A stretch of DNA of 64,000 bases from Ralstonia pickettii (lineage in GTDB: Bacteria > Pseudomonadota > Gammaproteobacteria > Burkholderiales > Burkholderiaceae), in the NCBI RefSeq assembly GCF_016466415.2, contig NZ_CP066772.2:1178001-1242000 (forward strand), read 5' to 3'. Within the stretch, counting starts at the first letter, position 1. Every line of letters begins with the position of its first letter. Made by a program: the position numbers and the translations under genes. The notes under the pieces were generated by a model. The model was given only the letters and a program-made list of their open reading frames with translations. It had not been told where the DNA came from and made no database searches. Positions 28,901 through 37,723 of this stretch are shown piece by piece.

Positions 28901-31814
28901 GCTCAAGCAATACGAAGCCAGCGTCGGCAAGCCGGAAGCCATCGAAGGCGTGCCGCTGCAGACGGCACTGGCCGAGCGCCGCGCCAAGCGCGCTGCGCTG
29001 GCGGAAGTCCAGGGTGAAAACGTCGTGCGCATCGTCCACGCGCACGAGCACAACTTGAAGGGCCTGAACGTCGACATTCCGCACGGCAAATTCAACGTCG
29101 TGACGGGCGTATCGGGTTCGGGCAAGTCGACGCTGGCGTTCGACATCCTGTTCCACGAGGGGCAACGCCGCTATCTTGAATCGCTCAATGCCTATGCACG
29201 CTCCATCGTGCAACCGGCGGGGCGGCCGGAAGTCGATGCCGTGTATGGCATTCCGCCCACGGTGGCCATTGAGCAGCGCCTGTCGCGCGGCGGCCGTAAG
29301 AGCACGGTGGCGACCACGTCCGAGGTGTGGCACTTCCTGCGGCTGCTGTATGTGAAGCTGGGCGTGCAGCACTGCATCCACGACGGCACGCCGGTGTCGG
29401 CGCAAAGCCCGGAGGCGATCTTTGCCCAGCTCATGCGCGACCATCGCGGCCAGCACATCGGCCTGCTCGCGCCGTTGGTCGTGAACCGCAAGGGCGTCTA
29501 TACCGACCTGGCCAAATGGGCCAAGGCGCGCGGCTATACGCATCTGCGCGTCGACGGCGAATTCCTGAGCGTCGACCCGTGGCCGCGCCTGGACCGCTTC
29601 CGCGAGCACACGCTGGAACTGCCTGTGGGCGACATCGTTGTCTCGCCGGAAAACGAAGCCGCGCTGCGTGCGTTGCTGGAGCAGGCGCTGGAATATGGCA
29701 AGGGCATCATGCACGTGCTCGCGCCGCTGGATGGCCTGCAGCACGCCATGCACAACGGCGGCACGGCGCACGTCGGCAACGTGAAAGTGTTTTCGACCAA
29801 GCGCGCGTGCTCAACCTGCGGCACCAGCTACCCCGAGCTGGATCCGCGCATGTTCTCGTACAACAGCAAGCACGGCTGGTGCCCGAGCTGCGTCGGCACC
29901 GGGTTGGCGCTCACGCGCGAACAGCGTGCCGCGTTTGACGACACCGTGCTCGGCGGCGACGATCGCGGCCGCGAGCAGACGCTTCCTTCAGAGGAAGTCG
30001 ATCCTGAAGGCATGACCGACCTGCCCTGCCCGGACTGCCACGGCACGCGCCTGAACCCGACGGCACGCGCCGTCACCTTTGCCGACAAGCCCATCGTCGA
30101 CATTGCGCAGTGGACGGTCAGCCAGACCCGCCGCTGGGTCGAGGGCCTGGATCTGACCGGCCGGGATGCCGACATCGCCCGCGATGTGGTGGCCGAGATT
30201 CACAGCCGCCTGTCGTTCCTGGAAGAGGTCGGCCTGGGCTACCTGAGCCTGGATCGCGCGGCGCCGAGCCTGTCGGGCGGCGAAGCGCAGCGCATCCGCC
30301 TGGCCGCGCAGCTCGGCAGCAACCTGCAAGGCGTGTGCTACGTGCTGGACGAGCCGACCATCGGCCTGCATCCACGCGACAACCAGATCCTGCTGGACGC
30401 GCTGCGCAAGCTGGGCGACAAGGGCAACACGCTGGTGGTGGTGGAACACGATGAAGACACGATCCGCCGAGCCGACCACATCATCGACATCGGCCCGGGC
30501 GCCGGCAAGCGCGGCGGCACGCTCGTCGCGCAAGGCGGCGTGGCAGACCTGGCAGCCCAGCCTGACTCGCTCACGGGCCGGTTCCTGTCGCAGCCGATCG
30601 AGCACCCGCTGCAGCCGCGCCGCCAGGTGGTTGCGCCGCGTGCCGGCAAGCAAGCCGTGCCGGAGCAATGGCTGACGGTGCACGGTGCCAAGCTGCACAA
30701 CCTGCGCAACGTGACCGCAACGATGCCGCTGTCGCGTCTGGTGGCGATTACGGGCGTTTCCGGCTCGGGCAAATCGACGCTGGCGCGCGATGTGTTGATG
30801 ACGAATCTGCTCGATGCGGTCGGCCGTTCGGTGCTGTCTTCGCCGGCAACCCGCCGTGCACGCAAGGCCGCGCAGGCTGAGACGCCTGAGGCGAAGATGC
30901 CGCGCAAGCTCGACGTCAAACACGACTGGCACGGCTGCGACAGCGTCACCGGCTGGGAAACCATCGACCGCGTGCTGGAAGTCGACCAGACGCCGATCGG
31001 CAAGACACCCCGCTCCTGCCCCGCCACGTACATCGGCGTATGGGACACCATCCGCAAGCTCTTTGCCGACACGCTCGAAGCACGGGCACGCGGCTACACG
31101 GCCTCGCGCTTCTCGTTCAACACCGGCGACGGCCGCTGCCCCGCCTGCGAAGGCCAGGGCGTGCGCACCATCGCCATGAGCTTCCTGCCGGACGTGAAGG
31201 TCGGCTGTGACGTCTGCCACGGTCAGCGCTTCAATGCAGAAACGCTGGCCGTCACCTGGCGCGGCAAGAACATCGGCGATGTGCTGACCATGGAGATCGA
31301 CGAAGCGGTCGAGTTTTTCGGCGCGATGAACAGCATCGCCCACCCGCTGCAGTTGATGAAGGACGTCGGCCTCGGCTACCTGACGCTCGGCCAGCCCTCG
31401 CCCACGCTGTCCGGCGGCGAGGCGCAGCGCATCAAGCTCGTCACCGAACTGTCCAAGGTGCGCGATGACGTGACGCGCCGGGGCCAGAAGGCGCCGCATA
31501 CGCTGTACGTGCTGGACGAACCGACCGTGGGTCTGCACATGGCCGACGTGGCCAAGCTCATTCGCGTGCTGCATCGCCTGGCGGACGGCGGCCACAGCGT
31601 GATCGTGATCGAGCACGACCTCGACGTGATTGCCGAGGCGGACTGGATCCTCGATCTCGGCCCCGAAGGCGGCGACGAAGGGGGCACGATCGTCGCGGCT
31701 TGCGGGCCGGAGGCGTTGACGCGCGTGGCGGCCAGCCATACCGGCGCAGCGTTGGTGCCGGTGCTGGCGCGCGGCAAGCAGGTCGATCCGAGCAAGGAAG
31801 GCGAGACGGTCTAG
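25965..31814 (+). CDS. uvrA: Tandem UvrA excinuclease ATPase, double-length
   Basis: A 1,949-residue protein consisting of two UvrA-like units in one chain, about twice the usual 940 residues. Four Walker A motifs are visible: [10 protein letters not shown] near residue 31, [11 protein letters not shown] near 663, [11 protein letters not shown] near 1047 and [11 protein letters not shown] near 1597. Four signature motifs (LSGGEVQR near 510, LSGGEAQR near 858, 1437 and 1817) complete four ABC sites. Zinc-finger cysteines ([20 protein letters not shown]; in the second unit [18 protein letters not shown]) are kept in both. UvrA recognises DNA damage with UvrB in nucleotide excision repair. Such fused forms occur in Burkholderiaceae and may serve in addition to a normal UvrA encoded elsewhere; this cannot be checked here. 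Confidence 0.92.
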   Translation: MSSGVIRLRGARQHNLKNLDLDLRTGEMTVVTGPSGSGKSSLVFDTLYAEGQRRYVETFSAYARQFLDRMDRPQVEHVEGVPPAIAIDQTNPVRSSRSTVGTMTELNDHLKLLFARAAQLFDRDTALPVRHDTPETIYDELLSRTREGDPRLVVTFPVELPANTSPEEVTQWLSVSGYTRVQAERVVESSTGKRKLLDVVADRFRLQGTERARALEAIESSLKRGGGRVSVYVLPADEGAEPAIWRFSTGLHCPESDLRYADPQPALFSFNSAYGACDACRGFGRVIGVDLGLVIPDERKTLRDGAIKPMQTPAWKECQDDLMRYAAAADIPRGTPWAEMTEAQRNWVINGDPAFKRGGWNKQWYGVRRFFDYLESKAYKMHIRVLLSKYRSYTTCETCGGARLKTESMQWRLGTKENADAVLAPEHRFMPRGVAWSRAQLEALPGLTVHDLMLLPIERIRRFFDELTLPSTLLDDALKLLLDEVRTRLAYLCDVGIGYLTLDRQSRTLSGGEVQRINLTTALGTSLVNTLFVLDEPSIGLHPRDLDRIVEAMQRLRDAGNTLVVVEHDPSVMLAADRLIDMGPGPGERGGNIVFDGTPASIRQADTLTGAYLSGQRRVADATDWQARPVIDATPRLVLEGASEHNLRDVTVEIPLQRLVCVTGVSGSGKSTLIQDVLHPALARHFGKATESPGAFRALRGADQISDVVFVDQSPIGKTARSNPASYVGAFDEIRKLFAKAPMALQRGYTAGTFSFNSGDGRCPTCGGSGFEHVEMQFLSDIYLRCPDCDGTRYRAEILEVKIPRAGRSLSVADVLELTVSEAASVFAEDADVLRVLQPIVDVGLEYVKLGQPVPTLSGGEAQRLKLAGFLAEAAQAAQAAARKRVKQDVPANAGRLFMFDEPTTGLHFDDIAKLMRAFGKLLDAGHSLIVIEHNLDVVRAADWIIDLGPEGGDAGGLLVCAGTPAQVKDCAASHTGAALKQYEASVGKPEAIEGVPLQTALAERRAKRAALAEVQGENVVRIVHAHEHNLKGLNVDIPHGKFNVVTGVSGSGKSTLAFDILFHEGQRRYLESLNAYARSIVQPAGRPEVDAVYGIPPTVAIEQRLSRGGRKSTVATTSEVWHFLRLLYVKLGVQHCIHDGTPVSAQSPEAIFAQLMRDHRGQHIGLLAPLVVNRKGVYTDLAKWAKARGYTHLRVDGEFLSVDPWPRLDRFREHTLELPVGDIVVSPENEAALRALLEQALEYGKGIMHVLAPLDGLQHAMHNGGTAHVGNVKVFSTKRACSTCGTSYPELDPRMFSYNSKHGWCPSCVGTGLALTREQRAAFDDTVLGGDDRGREQTLPSEEVDPEGMTDLPCPDCHGTRLNPTARAVTFADKPIVDIAQWTVSQTRRWVEGLDLTGRDADIARDVVAEIHSRLSFLEEVGLGYLSLDRAAPSLSGGEAQRIRLAAQLGSNLQGVCYVLDEPTIGLHPRDNQILLDALRKLGDKGNTLVVVEHDEDTIRRADHIIDIGPGAGKRGGTLVAQGGVADLAAQPDSLTGRFLSQPIEHPLQPRRQVVAPRAGKQAVPEQWLTVHGAKLHNLRNVTATMPLSRLVAITGVSGSGKSTLARDVLMTNLLDAVGRSVLSSPATRRARKAAQAETPEAKMPRKLDVKHDWHGCDSVTGWETIDRVLEVDQTPIGKTPRSCPATYIGVWDTIRKLFADTLEARARGYTASRFSFNTGDGRCPACEGQGVRTIAMSFLPDVKVGCDVCHGQRFNAETLAVTWRGKNIGDVLTMEIDEAVEFFGAMNSIAHPLQLMKDVGLGYLTLGQPSPTLSGGEAQRIKLVTELSKVRDDVTRRGQKAPHTLYVLDEPTVGLHMADVAKLIRVLHRLADGGHSVIVIEHDLDVIAEADWILDLGPEGGDEGGTIVAACGPEALTRVAASHTGAALVPVLARGKQVDPSKEGETV

Positions 31815-31826
31815 CGTGGCGCGCGG

Positions 31827-31940
31827 CGGTCTCCGCACCGGTGGAGACCGTCGGCGTGGTGCGCAGCTTCATGTGGCGCCAGCAATCCTTTCGCTTTCCT
31901 GAGCAAACCCGGACAGAAAGCCTGTCGGAGCTGGGTTTGC
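31827..31940 (+). other. Two hairpins between uvrA and fliD
   Basis: CGGTCTCC (31827-31834) and GGAGACCG (31843-31850) form a strong stem 13 bases behind the uvrA stop and may terminate it, although no T-tract follows. A second structure pairs GCAAACCC (31903-31910) with GGGTTTGC (31933-31940), with an inner GACAG/CTGTC stem; it lies 70 bases before fliD and may be a terminator or leader structure. Confidence 0.5.
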
Positions 31941-32010
31941 CCTAAAGAAGGACGCCGCGCAGCCGTCACATTGTGGAGATTGTGAAGAAAGCGTTTGCGC
32001 GCGTCCGACC

Positions 32011-34047
32011 ATGGCCACCTCGTCCACGAGCAACAACTACGTTCCGCCAATCTCCATTCCGGGTATCGGGACGAACATCGACGTCAACACCCTTGTCACG
32101 AAGCTGATCCAGGCGGAAAGCAAGGGCATGACGCTGCGGCAGACGCAGCAAAAGGCCTTTCAGACGCAACTGTCGGCAGTCGGCTCGCTCAAAAGCGCGC
32201 TGTCGACCTTCCAGACCGCGATGGCGGCCCTGAACAACCCGGACACATTCACCGGCAACAAGGCCAGCGGGCACGACACCTCGATCCTCACGGCCTCGCT
32301 GTCCAACACGGCGCCGGCCGGCACGTATCAAGTCAACGTGATGCAGCTTGCGCAGGCGCAGGTACTGTCGGCCGCCGGGCAGACGTCGAGCAAGACGCCC
32401 ATCGGCGGCGGCACGCCGACCACGCTCACCTTTTCATTCGGCAGCGTCTCGGGCGGCAGCTTTGCAAACGGCAAATACACCGGCGCCACCTTCACGCAGA
32501 ACGGGAACCAAGCCGGCGGCTCGATCACCATCGACCCGTCGAACAACACGCTCGCCGGCATTCGCGATGCGATCAACAACGCCAACGTGGGTGTCTCGGC
32601 CAGCATCGTCAACGACGGCAGCGATTCGCCCTACCGGCTGGTGCTGACGTCCACCGCAGGCGGCGCCAATTCGGAAATGAAGATTGCCGTCTCGGGAGAC
32701 TCGGCACTGCAATCCCTGCTGAGCCACGACCCCGCCGGCACGCAGAACATGACGGAGGTCGCCACAGGCCGCAACGCGCTTGTCACTGTCAACGGCATCA
32801 GCGTGCAAAGCGCCACCAACACACTGACGGATGTGGTGGACGGCACGTCGTTCACGCTCGCCAAGACCGGCAGCACGAACGTGACGGTGGGCAGCGACGC
32901 GGGCCAGGCAAGCCAGTCGGTGCTGAACTTCGTCAAGGCGTACAACGCGCTGCGCATCCAGCTCAACGCGTTGACCAAATTCGATACCGCGAACGCCGCC
33001 AACAACGGCGCGCTGGCCGGCGACGTCAGCACCAAGGCGATGGTCAACCAGCTGACCGACGTGCTGGGCCAGGGCATCGGCAACGGCGCGTTCCAGTCGC
33101 TCGGCAGCATCGGCGTAACGATGGACAAGGAAGGGACGCTGTCGATTGACGACCCCAAGCTGTCCGCGGCCCTGAAGAAATCGCCCAGCCAGGTGGCGGC
33201 CCTGTTTGCCGGCACCGGCACGGCAACGGATTCGCTGCTGAAGGTCGCGTCGTTTTCAACGACAACGCAAGCCGGCAGTTATGCCGTCAACGTCACTCAA
33301 CTGGCGACGCAGGGCTCGCTCAAGGGCTCGGCGGCCGCTAACACGACCATCCAGAGCGGCGTGAACGACAGCCTGTCGGTCACGCTCAGCGGCATCACGA
33401 CCAACATCAAGGTGCCGGCCGGCAGCTACACCGCGTCGAGCCTGGCCGCGCAGATTCAAAGCCAGGTCAACGCGTCGCCCGACTTGCAGCGAGCCAAGGT
33501 GGAAGTCGCCATCGGCACCGATGCCAATGGCGTGCTGACGCTGACCGACAAGCAATACGGCTCGGTATCGACGGTGTCGGTGTCAGGGAATGGCGCCGCG
33601 TCGCTGCTGGGCGGCAGCCCAACGGCCACGGCCGGTCGCGATGTGCAAGGCACCATCAACGGCGCTGCCACCACGGGTTCGGGCCAGAACCTGTACGGTG
33701 CCAGCGGCTCGGCCGTGGATGGCCTGACGGTGCAAGTGACGGGCGGTGCATTGGGCGACCGCGGCACCGTCACCGTGCAGCGTGGCTACGCGGCGCTGCT
33801 GCACACCGTGTCAGGCAACTTGCTGTCGAACAACGGCATGGTGCAGAACGCCAGCGACGCCATCAACAACTCCATCACCTCGCTCGGCAAGGAAATCGAT
33901 CTGATGCAGAAACAGCTCGATGCCAAGCAGGCGCTGTATTACACACAGTTCAATGCGCTATCGAAGATGGTGGCCAGCATGACGAATACGAGCACTTACC
34001 TGACGACGCAGTTGGCGATATTGCAGAAGCAGCGGACGGGGGGCTAA
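32011..34047 (+). CDS. fliD: Flagellar filament cap protein FliD, oversized
   Basis: A 678-residue FliD. The N-terminal domain begins ISIPGIGTNIDVNTLVTKLI with the coiled-coil segment up to about residue 75, and the C-terminal coiled-coil shows SITSLGKEIDLMQKQLD and ends TTQLAILQKQRTGG. The middle carries two copies of a similar block: AGTYQVNVMQLAQ near residue 103 and AGSYAVNVTQLAT near 421. This explains the length, as most FliD proteins have fewer than 500 residues. It is exported by the flagellar apparatus and caps the growing filament. There is no fliC, fliS or other flagellar gene beside it, which is unusual. The Shine-Dalgarno sequence is weak, with AAGAAAG about 20 bases upstream. 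Confidence 0.93.
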   Translation: MATSSTSNNYVPPISIPGIGTNIDVNTLVTKLIQAESKGMTLRQTQQKAFQTQLSAVGSLKSALSTFQTAMAALNNPDTFTGNKASGHDTSILTASLSNTAPAGTYQVNVMQLAQAQVLSAAGQTSSKTPIGGGTPTTLTFSFGSVSGGSFANGKYTGATFTQNGNQAGGSITIDPSNNTLAGIRDAINNANVGVSASIVNDGSDSPYRLVLTSTAGGANSEMKIAVSGDSALQSLLSHDPAGTQNMTEVATGRNALVTVNGISVQSATNTLTDVVDGTSFTLAKTGSTNVTVGSDAGQASQSVLNFVKAYNALRIQLNALTKFDTANAANNGALAGDVSTKAMVNQLTDVLGQGIGNGAFQSLGSIGVTMDKEGTLSIDDPKLSAALKKSPSQVAALFAGTGTATDSLLKVASFSTTTQAGSYAVNVTQLATQGSLKGSAAANTTIQSGVNDSLSVTLSGITTNIKVPAGSYTASSLAAQIQSQVNASPDLQRAKVEVAIGTDANGVLTLTDKQYGSVSTVSVSGNGAASLLGGSPTATAGRDVQGTINGAATTGSGQNLYGASGSAVDGLTVQVTGGALGDRGTVTVQRGYAALLHTVSGNLLSNNGMVQNASDAINNSITSLGKEIDLMQKQLDAKQALYYTQFNALSKMVASMTNTSTYLTTQLAILQKQRTGG

Positions 34048-34087
34048 AGGTGCCTTGAGTGCGCCTCCGCTGCAGCCAACCGCTTAG

Positions 34088-34363
34088 TTACTGCTGCGGC
34101 TTCCCCCACAGCGGATTCTTGCTATCGGAACCCAGCACCTGGGCGAGCACTTCTGCATCGCCATCGCTCGCCACCGGAGCACCCTTGCGCGCACGGGCGT
34201 TCTTCGCACGCTTGCCGTGTTTCTTTGCGTGCACGACCTTGTTGATTCCGCTTTGCGGGGCATTGCCTGATGCCGGCACGGTGGAGGTGTGCTGGGCGCA
34301 GATGCCTGCGGTCATCCAGGCGGTGGTGAGGAGGGCTACGGCGAGTTTGTATTGCAGGTTCAT
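34088..34363 (-). CDS. Small exported protein of unknown function
   Basis: A 91-residue product starting MNLQYKLAVALLTTAWMTAG with a likely signal peptide ending near residue 23 (ICAQ). The mature part is short, basic in the middle (VVHAKKHGKRAKNARARKG), and ends DSKNPLWGKPQQ. No family was recognised. The start at 34363 gives a proper signal peptide; an in-frame upstream codon at 34417 would spoil it. The Shine-Dalgarno region is poor (CTCTCTCAA). It converges on fliD with about 40 bases between the stops. It may be periplasmic; a function is not assignable. Confidence 0.6.
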   Translation of the reverse strand: MNLQYKLAVALLTTAWMTAGICAQHTSTVPASGNAPQSGINKVVHAKKHGKRAKNARARKGAPVASDGDAEVLAQVLGSDSKNPLWGKPQQ

Positions 34364-34472
34364 TTGAGAGAGTGAGGTTGTTTTAGGGGTGAATTCACAA
34401 CGACGTCGCCCAGTCATCTGGAAAGCGCGTCAATGTTGTTCAGGTTGGTGTTGTCATAAATCCGGTCAGCGC

Positions 34473-34868
34473 CTATGCCTGCAGGGACACCCGTGGAGAC
34501 CGTTCTCTGACATCCCCCGACAAGACTCTGTGTCTCGAACTGCTCCGCCGCAACGACGCCGCCATCCAAAAATACAACGGAACGTTACGGAGAGATGCTT
34601 GCATGTCCCGCGATATCGGCCCCTGAAAGGCCGGAACGCTCACGCTTGCCTCGTGCCAGCGTGCCGGGTCATCCAGCGTCTGCCAGCGCACTGCAAGGGG
34701 CACTTGAATGTCTAGCAGCGCGCTGCCCACAAGGCTTGAACGTCGATCGCATGGCGCTTCAAAAACGCGCTCATCGTTGGCACCGATCACCAGAGTCTGA
34801 CCGTCGATCTCAAGTCTAGCCAAACCTCGCAGGTACTGATCCGACAGCACTGCTGCAAACCAGCTCAT
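34473..34868 (-). CDS. Hypothetical protein, possibly degraded
   Basis: A 131-residue frame starting MSWFAAVLSDQYLRGLARL, with AAAGGG seven bases before the ATG, which supports real translation. The first 85 residues look like a folded globular protein (LEIDGQTLVIGANDERVFEA, LLDIQVPLAVRWQTLDDP). The last 40 are Arg- and Ser-rich and look like an out-of-frame ending, so the gene may carry a frameshift. No family was recognised. It lies 128 bases downstream of the AT-rich exported protein gene and on the same strand as the vgrG-effector operon. It could be a remnant of another cargo or immunity gene; this is a guess. Confidence 0.4.
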   Translation of the reverse strand: MSWFAAVLSDQYLRGLARLEIDGQTLVIGANDERVFEAPCDRRSSLVGSALLDIQVPLAVRWQTLDDPARWHEASVSVPAFQGPISRDMQASLRNVPLYFWMAASLRRSSSRHRVLSGDVRERSPRVSLQA

Positions 34869-34996
34869 TCGCAAACCCTTTCTGAATCGCTACCGTTTGC
34901 AGGGCCAGCATCGCGAGGCAAATTCGGCGCGAGCCATTGTTGCATTTCACGATGACAAGCTCTCTCTTAATTTTTCTAATTTTCGAACATAAAAAT

Positions 34997-35413
34997 CTAC
35001 CACTGGCAACCGCTCAAAGTTATAGCATCAGCATTGAGAAAAAATGCAATCTTCTTATTCCCCTGTTTTCTCGTATAAACCATGGACGACACGCCAGTCC
35101 CCTGGGAAATCATTTCATATTCGCCAGTCACTTTTCCATCATATACCTCGGTCCACGTATTCGTAGTCTGATCCGGCATATTCTTGTCAAGAGTTTCACT
35201 TATCGACCTATTAAGAACGATGGGGATTGTTTTCTTTGAGTTCCGATACCGAACAAATCCAAACGAAAATTTAGCCGATGCGTCGTAGTAAGTTTTGATT
35301 TCGAAATTTACCGATTCTATCCCACCAGACTCAAAACACATGATCTCGCTGGATATATCTGCGTGTGCCACCATGGGTGTCACAAGGATAAAAGCAAAAA
35401 TAAATTTTTTCAC
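34997..35413 (-). CDS. Exported protein, candidate immunity factor
   Basis: A 138-residue protein with a clear signal peptide (MKKFIFAFILVTPMVAHADI, cleavage probably after AHA). The mature part has two cysteines (IMCFESGG near the start and LSGCQW at the end) that could form a disulfide in the periplasm. No family was recognised. The gene starts 9 bases behind the stop of the peptidoglycan-hydrolase effector and is markedly AT-rich compared with the surroundings, as is usual for effector-immunity cassettes. Since the effector would act on periplasmic peptidoglycan, an exported neighbour is the natural immunity protein. This is positional inference, not a sequence match. Confidence 0.65.
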   Translation of the reverse strand: MKKFIFAFILVTPMVAHADISSEIMCFESGGIESVNFEIKTYYDASAKFSFGFVRYRNSKKTIPIVLNRSISETLDKNMPDQTTNTWTEVYDGKVTGEYEMISQGTGVSSMVYTRKQGNKKIAFFLNADAITLSGCQW

Positions 35414-35422
35414 GGGAAAGCT

Positions 35423-37708
35423 CTATGGTCTCTGCAATTCCAATGATACTGAAATAGTGTGTTGCGTTGGGTAAAATTTCTTCTTCTGATGAGGAGGATT
35501 GCCAACCATTACCGGGTTCCCTTGAGCATCAAACACGGGCTCCTTTTGTGTGTTCCGCCTCCATTCGAAGGTTAAGGGAAGCATTTGGTCTGGAAAGACA
35601 TCATCAAGGAGCGCATTACGCAGGTACAGCACGGCCTGCAACCTCGCATCGAGACCATTTAGGTTCTCAATACTTACATTACCATTCACATCTTTACTTA
35701 CAACGACGGCATTGTCTTGGCCAACACCAGCATCCATATGACTAAGCATTCCCGCTCGAGTCGCAACGTAGAAACAAGCACTGTCAGCGCAATTGTAGGC
35801 ATTGTGATCACCCTCGTTGTTGCGCGCAATAAAGACATCGGGATCCCAGCCTAGTCCGGAAAACTGGCCTGTCGTTACAGTTGCCGGAAATTTTCGGAAT
35901 CTTCCATACGGCAAATAATTTTCGAGATGCGTCAACTGAATTAGGCCGCGCCCATAATAAGGAGTATACGTTTTTGACTCACCATTAATTTCTTTAACAA
36001 AATGCAGATTCCCCGTCTCCGGTATTACATGCGCGAAGAAATGCAATAAACGCTGCCGTGATATCGACAAACCATATTTTCTCGTCGCCTGATTGAACGG
36101 CAAAACCCACGCAATAGAACGCGCATGAGCAACATTCCATGTGGTTGAGTGAGGGACGAACTGTGTTCCAGTCAGATGAAGCAATCTGCGTGGAAAACAT
36201 CTTGCCATCTCATCGGCATTCAACCACCCGCACCTTCTAAATATTCGAACGAATTCACGCGGATCGAATCGCCAATGCGCATTCGGCAGTGGTTGCCCTC
36301 CAGACGGTTGTCCCTGCGCGTCATATTGCGGCACTTGCAAATTCGCTTGCTGCCAAAAAGCGAGAGCCTCGATATGAGCGCGCAGCGCCTGAAATTGTTC
36401 TTCCGTCATCGGTTCGGGATTGGTTGGGCTGGCTTGCTTCAACCAGCCCCACCTTGCCTCAATCGTGGCAGCCTCCCACTCCGTCGGAAACTTGCAAATC
36501 AGCTTCTTGAGCAAAGCTTTTACTTCGGGGCTATCTAACCTCGTGTGTGCTTCCTCTGCTGTAATGGTGTCGTCATGGTCCCCATCCAACTCGCGAAGAA
36601 TTGCCGGATCGCTACATAGACTGTCACCGCCTTGTGCGTCCTCGACAAGGCGCCACCCCCTCCAGTGAGGGAAGTCCGCATCGCTAAACTTGCGCACACC
36701 TTGGGCATTAAGGTTTACCCATCCGGTGCCGGTCGGCGTTCGAATTTTCCTCCAGTGTGGAACGTCTGTAGGGCTCAATGCGTCAGGACCTATTACTCGA
36801 CCGAAACGCAGCAATTCGTACACAGCACTGGGACTTGGACGAGCATTCGCTGGATACGCATCACAGATTTGAGTCGCGTCACGCTTACGGTTGTACTCGG
36901 CTTCAGCTTCTGTGACCGCATCGCCTAAAGGGAGCCCCGTCAATCGATAAGTGGTTACATATGCGTGCCCACGCGCTCCTTGCGCGCCATCTCCTTCTGC
37001 ATACCGCACACCAACAAAGACCTCTTCCCCGAGTGGCGTTCCTCCTGGGGGTGAAGGTTGATTCAATGGCGGGTGTTGCGGAAAAACCTGTGTGTCAGCA
37101 GCGAGATGAAAATAAAGTTCGCCGAATATAGCGTCGCTACGGCCATCTCCGGCTAATGGAACGTCCCCGCTAACACGGCCGATGAGCTGTCGCAGATTGG
37201 TATCGTCGCAGACGATCTCAAAGTGAATCTGATTCGGGCGTCCACCGATATAGCCCGCTTGCCCAAGTTCGTCCTTACGATAGATTCGACGGCCCTGCTG
37301 TACCGTACTACGTACCGTATGCAGGTGCATATAGATGGAAAAAAAGACAACTCGTGTAGGCGCGTTTCCCGTAGTGGCCACCCCGATTTCCGTTTCGTGT
37401 CTGATGACAACTACCCCGTCACTAGTCCTACCGCGATAGTTGAGAGGTGCGTTTTCCTCTGGCGGGGCGGGCGGCTCAGCGGATCCGCGGCGATAGACGA
37501 CAGTGCCATCGGCGATTGCGCGAACGAGTTCCACGCCACTATTGCCTCGCGGCGGCGCCGTCAGGTGCAAGCCCCCATGCCATCCCAAGTTGTAGCTAAC
37601 TGGATATGCACCGTTTCCGGGCTCGCCCCCGGGCATTGCTGCTTCAAGCCATTGGTCTTCAGTCTGGTCGGCGGCTCTCGGCGGAAGAAATGGCGGACTA
37701 ATAAGCAT
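35423..37708 (-). CDS. Type VI effector, M23-like plus GH19-like peptidoglycan hydrolase
   Basis: A 761-residue protein with no signal peptide, encoded 15 bases behind vgrG. Residues about 30-170 resemble an M23 metallopeptidase (HGGLHLTAP near 42, IADGTVVYRR, NQIHFEIV near 163). Typical HxGxD appears as HGGLH, and the first His of the final HxH is Gln, so this domain may be altered or inactive. A complete EF-hand loop (DGDHDDTITAEE, about residue 375) suggests calcium binding. The C-terminal part from about residue 530 resembles a GH19 chitinase/lysozyme: HVIPETGNL with the catalytic Glu near 562, and YYGRGLIQLTHLENY near 588. It should cleave the peptidoglycan of rival cells. AT content is clearly higher than in vgrG. 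It resembles in layout two-domain effectors such as TseP, but homology is not shown. Confidence 0.82.
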   Translation of the reverse strand: MLISPPFLPPRAADQTEDQWLEAAMPGGEPGNGAYPVSYNLGWHGGLHLTAPPRGNSGVELVRAIADGTVVYRRGSAEPPAPPEENAPLNYRGRTSDGVVVIRHETEIGVATTGNAPTRVVFFSIYMHLHTVRSTVQQGRRIYRKDELGQAGYIGGRPNQIHFEIVCDDTNLRQLIGRVSGDVPLAGDGRSDAIFGELYFHLAADTQVFPQHPPLNQPSPPGGTPLGEEVFVGVRYAEGDGAQGARGHAYVTTYRLTGLPLGDAVTEAEAEYNRKRDATQICDAYPANARPSPSAVYELLRFGRVIGPDALSPTDVPHWRKIRTPTGTGWVNLNAQGVRKFSDADFPHWRGWRLVEDAQGGDSLCSDPAILRELDGDHDDTITAEEAHTRLDSPEVKALLKKLICKFPTEWEAATIEARWGWLKQASPTNPEPMTEEQFQALRAHIEALAFWQQANLQVPQYDAQGQPSGGQPLPNAHWRFDPREFVRIFRRCGWLNADEMARCFPRRLLHLTGTQFVPHSTTWNVAHARSIAWVLPFNQATRKYGLSISRQRLLHFFAHVIPETGNLHFVKEINGESKTYTPYYGRGLIQLTHLENYLPYGRFRKFPATVTTGQFSGLGWDPDVFIARNNEGDHNAYNCADSACFYVATRAGMLSHMDAGVGQDNAVVVSKDVNGNVSIENLNGLDARLQAVLYLRNALLDDVFPDQMLPLTFEWRRNTQKEPVFDAQGNPVMVGNPPHQKKKFYPTQHTISVSLELQRP

Positions 37709-37723
37709 CTTGCAAAACTCGAT

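Noticed and set aside
26625-31838. Long open frames of 687, 347 and 616 codons antisense to uvrA
   Set aside because: They mirror the third-codon-position bias of uvrA, and no motif or ribosome site supports them.
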